A stretch of DNA of 9,559 bases from Aquirhabdus sp. (GTDB taxonomy: Bacteria; Pseudomonadota; Gammaproteobacteria; Pseudomonadales; Moraxellaceae), in contig JASLFQ010000270.1 of the NCBI GenBank assembly GCA_030150595.1, forward strand, positions 1-9,559. Direction: 5' to 3'. The notes under the pieces are model-generated. The model saw only the letters and a list, made by a program, of their open reading frames with translations. It was not told the DNA's origin and ran no database searches. This document shows positions 6,176-9,559 of this stretch, in pieces; the first letter of the stretch is position 1, and each line of letters opens with the position of its first letter. A program made the position numbers and the translations under genes.

Positions 6176-6862
6176 ATGCTGCTACACATTCCTAAAGTAT
6201 TGACGTCTGAACAGGTTCTAGTCATTCGTCAGCGGTTGGATGAAGCAGGAGAGGCGTGGGTGGATGGGCGCGTTACTGCAGGATATCAAGGCGCGCCAGT
6301 CAAAAATAATCAGCAAATCAATGAACAGACTGAGATCTCCCGTGAATTGGGAGATCTCATTCTGACAGCCTTGGAACGTAATCCAACTTTTATCAGCGCA
6401 ACGCTGCCGCGACATGTTTATCCGCCTATGTTTAATCGTTATCAGGGTGGAATGCAGTTCGGCAGTCATGTCGATGGTGCGATTCGCATATCGCCGCATC
6501 ATGGGCAAAAAATGCGCACTGATATTTCGGCTACGCTCTTTCTTGCGGATATTGAAAGTTATGATGGTGGTGAGTTACAGATTGAGGATGCTTATGGTGT
6601 TCAGTCTGTGAAACTACCCGCTGGAGATATGGTGATTTACCCAGCGACTAGCTTGCATCAAGTCACTGCGGTCACTCGGGGTACGCGTCTCGCCAGTTTC
6701 TTTTGGATTCAGAGCATGGTGCGTGATGATGCGCAGCGTACTTTATTATTCGACATGGATAATGCCGTTCAACAGTTGAATGCGACGCAAGCTGATGAGA
6801 TGGCGCGTACAAGATTGGTGGGTTGCTATCATAATCTGCTGCGTATGTGGTCGGAGTTGTAG
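6176..6862 (+). CDS. piuC: Fe(II)/2-oxoglutarate-dependent PKHD-type hydroxylase (PiuC/YbiX)
   Basis: The predicted product is 228 residues, close to the usual length of about 225 for the YbiX/PiuC family, which are cytoplasmic (no signal peptide) non-heme iron dioxygenases with a prolyl-4-hydroxylase-like fold. The iron triad is visible: His98 and Asp100 in FGSHVDGAIRI, and His161 in SLHQVTAV. Arg171 in GTRLASFFW, ten residues later, is the expected 2-oxoglutarate anchor. MFNRYQGGMQFG (85-96), YDGGELQIED (129-138) and the Arg-Thr-Asp-Ile-Ser segment at 114-118 are family-typical. The ATG lies 21 bases after the receptor stop with only a weak ribosome site (GTGAG at 6163-6167), so co-transcription and coupling with the receptor are likely. 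The physiological substrate is not established; a role in using or modifying catecholate siderophores is inferred from this recurring pairing. A strong hairpin (6326-6364) lies inside the gene. Confidence 0.92.
   Translation: MLLHIPKVLTSEQVLVIRQRLDEAGEAWVDGRVTAGYQGAPVKNNQQINEQTEISRELGDLILTALERNPTFISATLPRHVYPPMFNRYQGGMQFGSHVDGAIRISPHHGQKMRTDISATLFLADIESYDGGELQIEDAYGVQSVKLPAGDMVIYPATSLHQVTAVTRGTRLASFFWIQSMVRDDAQRTLLFDMDNAVQQLNATQADEMARTRLVGCYHNLLRMWSEL
6326..6364. repeat. Strong inverted repeat inside the hydroxylase gene
   Basis: TGAGATCTCCC (6331-6341) and GGGAGATCTCA (6349-6359) are an 11-bp perfect inverted repeat with a 7-base loop. After a single C/T mismatch the arms continue with CAGA/TCTG, for 15 pairs in 16 positions. 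No T-tract follows. It encodes residues around Ile54 to Ile62 of the hydroxylase, so it may be fortuitous, but it is far stronger than typical coding-sequence structure. Confidence 0.65.
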
Positions 6863-6867
6863 TGGAA

Positions 6868-6922
6868 TTTCTGGTCGACAGAAACTTTTATGTAATTTTT
6901 AGAGCATAAGCTCCATTTTTTT
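6868..6922 (+). terminator. Probable terminator of the receptor-hydroxylase operon
   Basis: Two short stem-loops follow the hydroxylase stop. TTTCTG/CAGAAA (6868-6873 with 6879-6884, 5-base loop) is followed by CTTTT. GAGC/GCTC (6902-6905 with 6910-6913, loop ATAA) is followed by CA and seven T residues (6916-6922). Each stem is short, so termination may be partial, but the T-tracts and position fit an operon end. Confidence 0.45.
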
Positions 6923-6965
6923 AAAAACTATGACCTTTAAATGAAAAAAATGTGTCTTTTGGGCT

Positions 6966-6995
6966 TTGACTTATCCCTCAATTTTGTGCCCTAAT
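6966..6995 (+). promoter_or_regulatory. Weak candidate promoter for the exported-protein operon
   Basis: TTGACT (6966-6971, 5 of 6 matches to the -35 consensus) is followed after 18 bases by CCTAAT (6990-6995), a poor -10 that lacks the first two consensus bases. The region 6863-7026 is the only gap in which this operon could have its own promoter. No Fur box was seen here. Confidence 0.25.
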
Positions 6996-7026
6996 TCACG
7001 TTAGGAATAATAAATTTGTAGATGAC

Positions 7027-7614
7027 ATGATTCAGCCTCTCCAGCACCGCTCCTCTCAAGGATTTTTTAAAGTAGCGCGTTCAAGTTTGGCTTATTCAGG
7101 TTTACATTGGCATGGAGCCTTGATCGCTATTGCAGTTGTATTACATGCTTTGTGTAATCCTGTATATGCAGATGATTCGATTCCAGCGCCTAGTAATCTT
7201 GAAGATGCCCGATCTGACGTTCTTCAGCTTGATCGCGATTTAGCGCATCTCAAGCAGCGTATTCTGCAGCCTGACAGAACTGTGCTGTTATTTGGTATCA
7301 CGCCTTTAGGTAAGCTGAGCGTTAATACCCTTGAAATCAGCTTGGATGGTCGTCCATTGCCGACCAGACAGTACGATGAAGGTGCGCTGAATGCTTTGCT
7401 AAAAGGCGGTATGGATACAGTGATGGATGCCAATTTAAGTGTTGGCTCGCATGTATTGGATGTCACTGTACTGCAAAATGATCGTGCCAAAATCACACAA
7501 CAAATCAAATTCACAAAAACTGTCGCAAAAGATATTTTGGGCGTTCAACTGCTTGAACATCCTGGACTTGGAGAGTCGCCATTGAAATTGGTCGAATGGA
7601 GTCAGCATGACTAA
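7027..7614 (+). CDS. Exported hypothetical protein with predicted beta-sandwich domain
   Basis: The predicted product is 195 residues. It has a long N-region, a hydrophobic segment (about 29-43) and a signal peptidase I-like site at VYA/DDS (46-51), so it is probably periplasmic. Residues about 58-82 look helical and heptad-like (LEDARSDVLQLDRDLAHLKQ). Residues about 84-165 look like alternating beta strands, including VLLFGITPLG, LEISLDGRPL and LSVGSHVLDVTVL. A Gly-Ser/X-His-hydrophobic-X-hydrophobic strand such as the last is common in Ig-like and PEGA-like sandwiches. I do not recognise a named domain. I recall similar small proteins, sometimes mislabelled as AraC-type regulators, next to TPR proteins in other gammaproteobacteria, but cannot check this. 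There is no DNA-binding helix-turn-helix visible. The ATG has no clear ribosome site (AGGA at 7003-7006 is too far), yet no other in-frame start precedes the signal segment. It overlaps the next gene by 8 bases. Confidence 0.75.
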   Translation: MIQPLQHRSSQGFFKVARSSLAYSGLHWHGALIAIAVVLHALCNPVYADDSIPAPSNLEDARSDVLQLDRDLAHLKQRILQPDRTVLLFGITPLGKLSVNTLEISLDGRPLPTRQYDEGALNALLKGGMDTVMDANLSVGSHVLDVTVLQNDRAKITQQIKFTKTVAKDILGVQLLEHPGLGESPLKLVEWSQHD

Positions 7615-7630
7615 TCACATCATGACTAAT
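7606..7630 (+). repeat. Short direct repeat at the TPR gene start
   Basis: CATGACTAAT occurs at 7606-7615 and again at 7621-7630. The 15-base period is in frame, so the protein begins with Met-Thr-Asn twice (residues 1-3 and 6-8). Each copy supplies an ATG. The first copy also contains the TAA stop of the upstream gene. Confidence 0.7.
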
Positions 7631-9466
7631 TTGAATCGTCCAACTCATACGATGAAACAACTACCCCAACAAGTGACTACTAAAAAAATTAAAACTGAAT
7701 ATAAAAGTCAGTCAGTGAGTACAGTGATGTTGCCATCATGGAAAAGTTTTGGTGCTATGGCGATATCCGTGGCAATGTTAATGAATGTGGCTTATGCAAC
7801 GCCACTTGAATTGCGTCGTGATGCGCGTGAGCCTGGCTTTGCTCAAGTGATGTATGCGTATTACCAAAATAAACCCTACGATGCTTTGACGACCTTGCTA
7901 GCCAATCGCCAGTTAGCATTTAATGCTGCGGGTACGGGTAATATTTTGCTCAGCGACTTATATACCCGTTATGGATTACCACGAGAAGCAGATGCTGCAC
8001 TGACACGTGCAGGTAATAGCGATGTGACAGCTAGTAATCGCAATGATCCATGGCTCAGTTATGGCAAGCTACTCTATAAAACAGGTCAAGATTCACTGGC
8101 TTTGAATTTCTTGCGTGATCCGCCTGCATTACTGACGCCTACGCAAGAAAGTGAACGGATGATCATGGTCACGAACCTTCTGGCACGTACGGATCACCCT
8201 GATGATGCTGTTGAGGCTTTACAAAGCTTTCAAACGCCTGTGCGTTATTATCGTAAGTTAGCGCGCTACAATTTGGCGTTGTCTTTGCTTGAGAAGAAAC
8301 ATCTGGATGAGGGGCAATCTTATACCGCTCAAGAGATTCAGGTTCAGAAAGAACATGAGCTGTTTGCGGTGCGCATTTTAGAAGACTTAATGAAAGATAA
8401 AATGCCGCCTTTGATGCCCATTATTAAGCCTTCAGAGTCGAGCCTTGGTAGTCAAACTAAGCCCATCGAAAAAGATAAATACCTTGGTTACGATCCCAAC
8501 ATTGAACAAAATGGTTGGTCAAGCAGTTTTAGCTACAACAAGGCACATATGCCGAGTTTGATTGAAAACCATGAGCTTGGGAACTCATCGACGTTCACAA
8601 AAAGTGCGCTCACGGGCGGCGATGTGAAGGATGACAGTATTACGCCACGTGAAGTCTCAAACCTTAACGATAAGATTGCATTGTCATTGGCGTATTTACG
8701 TTTATTGCGTGACGAGCCAGAGCTCGCCAAAACTGCGCTTCGTAATGTCCAGTTGGATAGTCCGTATAGTAATCAAGCGCTGTTGACCAGTGCACATATC
8801 TATTATCGACTGAAAGATTATGGTCGTAGTTTTAACTTTTCCAATGAACTGATTAAACGAAATCCTGCGGATCCACTCGTGCAAGAGGGTTGGCTTTTGT
8901 CGGCTAGTGCGTTGGAAGATCAGCAAGATCCAAATGCTATAGATCGTTATCGTGCTGCAATTGGGGTCTATAAAGCAGAGTTATCTGAAATGGTTCAATT
9001 TGATAAAGAAATTGAGCATATCGATATTCTTAAGACTTTTCCTGTTGAAGCCTCAGATCCGATTTTGTTAGGTCTTCCAAAAATTCCTGAGACGGCACAA
9101 GCAGGATTGTGGGCTCAGTTATTGGAGCGAAGTGAGATTCTGTCCATCGTGCAGCAAGTACAGCAAACCGAATTGTTGCAAAGTAAGCTGGTTACCTATG
9201 AAAAAGAGTTAGCAGAAATTGAAGCGGCCAAAACGCCGGATCGGGAGGCGCAGACGGATATTAAAGCGGTACGAGAGCTGCTCGATAAGGTCAAATCTGA
9301 TTTCCAGAAGTCAGCAGAGCAAGATCATAAAGCATTATTGGCGCAGATTCGATTGTCACTCAAGCAGAAGCAACTACAGTTGGATCATTATTTAACTGAA
9401 TCGTTGTTAGGGTTGCAGCGAGTGAGTGGTAAACATTCATCAGGTAAACAATCAAGTACGGACTAG
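7607..9466 (+). CDS. Exported TPR / coiled-coil protein
   Basis: The predicted product is 619 residues. A hydrophobic signal segment (about 48-64) ends at VAYA/TPLE, after an unusually long N-region. TPR-like helical pairs are visible at about 75-135 (AYYQNKPYDALTTLLANRQ, then LLSDLYTRYGLPREADAAL), 148-230, and again at 355-455 (LAYLRLLRDEPELAKTAL, IYYRLKDYGRSFNFSNELI). Residues about 265-350 form a polar, Pro/Ser-rich linker. Residues about 507-605 are rich in Gln, Glu, Lys and Leu and look like a long coiled coil, ending in a Ser/Lys-rich tail. A periplasmic scaffold that binds partner proteins is the natural inference; no enzymatic motif is seen. ATG 7607 is chosen because GGAG at 7598-7601 sits 5 bases upstream; ATG 7727 would give a compact 24-residue signal peptide but has no good ribosome site. 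The 8-base overlap with the previous gene implies translational coupling. Confidence 0.82.
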   Translation: MTNHIMTNLNRPTHTMKQLPQQVTTKKIKTEYKSQSVSTVMLPSWKSFGAMAISVAMLMNVAYATPLELRRDAREPGFAQVMYAYYQNKPYDALTTLLANRQLAFNAAGTGNILLSDLYTRYGLPREADAALTRAGNSDVTASNRNDPWLSYGKLLYKTGQDSLALNFLRDPPALLTPTQESERMIMVTNLLARTDHPDDAVEALQSFQTPVRYYRKLARYNLALSLLEKKHLDEGQSYTAQEIQVQKEHELFAVRILEDLMKDKMPPLMPIIKPSESSLGSQTKPIEKDKYLGYDPNIEQNGWSSSFSYNKAHMPSLIENHELGNSSTFTKSALTGGDVKDDSITPREVSNLNDKIALSLAYLRLLRDEPELAKTALRNVQLDSPYSNQALLTSAHIYYRLKDYGRSFNFSNELIKRNPADPLVQEGWLLSASALEDQQDPNAIDRYRAAIGVYKAELSEMVQFDKEIEHIDILKTFPVEASDPILLGLPKIPETAQAGLWAQLLERSEILSIVQQVQQTELLQSKLVTYEKELAEIEAAKTPDREAQTDIKAVRELLDKVKSDFQKSAEQDHKALLAQIRLSLKQKQLQLDHYLTESLLGLQRVSGKHSSGKQSSTD

Positions 9467-9535
9467 TTGGATCAGAAGCGAGTCTGCCAACAAATCCATT
9501 GTATACATCGATTTAAAAAATCAGGGATAGTTCAT

Positions 9536-9559
9536 ATGCGTCGTGCGGTATCCAAGCTG
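9536..9559 (+). CDS. Start of a further gene, truncated by the window edge
   Basis: An ATG at 9536 is preceded by AGGGA (9523-9527) at an 8-base distance, a good ribosome binding site. It opens a frame giving MRRAVSKL before the sequence ends. It follows the TPR gene by 69 bases with no terminator-like hairpin between, so it probably belongs to the same operon. Eight residues are too few to assign a family. The basic start would suit a signal peptide or membrane protein, but that is only a guess. Confidence 0.6.

Noticed and set aside
6218..6508. A 96-residue minus-strand open frame within the hydroxylase gene.
   Set aside because: It is antisense to catalytic motifs of a clear family member and its own composition is not protein-like.
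7022..7030. A two-codon frame (ATG ACA TGA) overlapping the start of the small exported protein gene, as a possible regulatory minimal ORF.
   Set aside because: It has no ribosome site at the right distance; such overlaps arise often by chance.
7027..7614. Calling the small protein a transcription regulator.
   Set aside because: It has an export signal and no helix-turn-helix pattern; a periplasmic location is much more likely.
1..9559. Search by eye for tRNA, rRNA, CRISPR arrays, insertion-sequence ends and integrase or transposase genes.
   Set aside because: No such pattern was found; the repeats present are short and local.

Overview
The window looks like a chromosomal stretch from a Gram-negative, probably gammaproteobacterial, bacterium. 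The evidence is two TonB-dependent outer-membrane receptors (one only as its last 55 residues), two lipoproteins with LSGC lipoboxes, a Fur-box-like operator and ordinary intrinsic terminators. Base composition is moderate by eye, with AT-rich intergenic regions. A Moraxellaceae-like host is possible but cannot be shown from this sequence alone. I see no mobile element, tRNA, rRNA, CRISPR array or phage gene.

Layout. (1) 2-169 (+) is the C-terminal end of a TonB-dependent receptor, closed by a strong symmetric hairpin at 191-226 that it shares with the convergent gene. (2) 244-1674 (-) is a diheme cytochrome c peroxidase/MauG-family lipoprotein. Upstream of it, on the same strand, 1869-3530 is a phospholipase C/acid phosphatase-type phosphoesterase lipoprotein. 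A minus-strand terminator lies between the two, so they are probably separate transcripts. (3) 3531-3964 is a divergent control region with a Fur-box-like palindrome over a good sigma-70-type promoter facing right, and 11-bp direct repeats in the leader of the phosphoesterase. (4) 3965-6154 (+) is a Fiu/PiuA-type catecholate siderophore receptor. It is followed 21 bases later by a PiuC/YbiX-type Fe(II)/2-oxoglutarate hydroxylase (6176-6862), a classic iron-responsive pair. (5) 7027-7614 and 7607-9466 (+) overlap by 8 bases. They encode a small exported protein with a predicted beta-sandwich-like domain and a large exported TPR/coiled-coil protein. A third gene starts at 9536 with a good ribosome binding site and runs off the window.

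How it fits together. The best-understood unit is the Fur-controlled fiu-piuC pair for ferric-catecholate uptake. The left part is an envelope set: a receptor, a heme peroxidase and a phosphoesterase, the last two probably anchored in the outer membrane. The least understood part is the two-gene (probably three or more) exported module at the right end. Its domain types suggest a periplasmic assembly or scaffold, but its function cannot be read from the sequence. That module is the best candidate here for an undescribed system.
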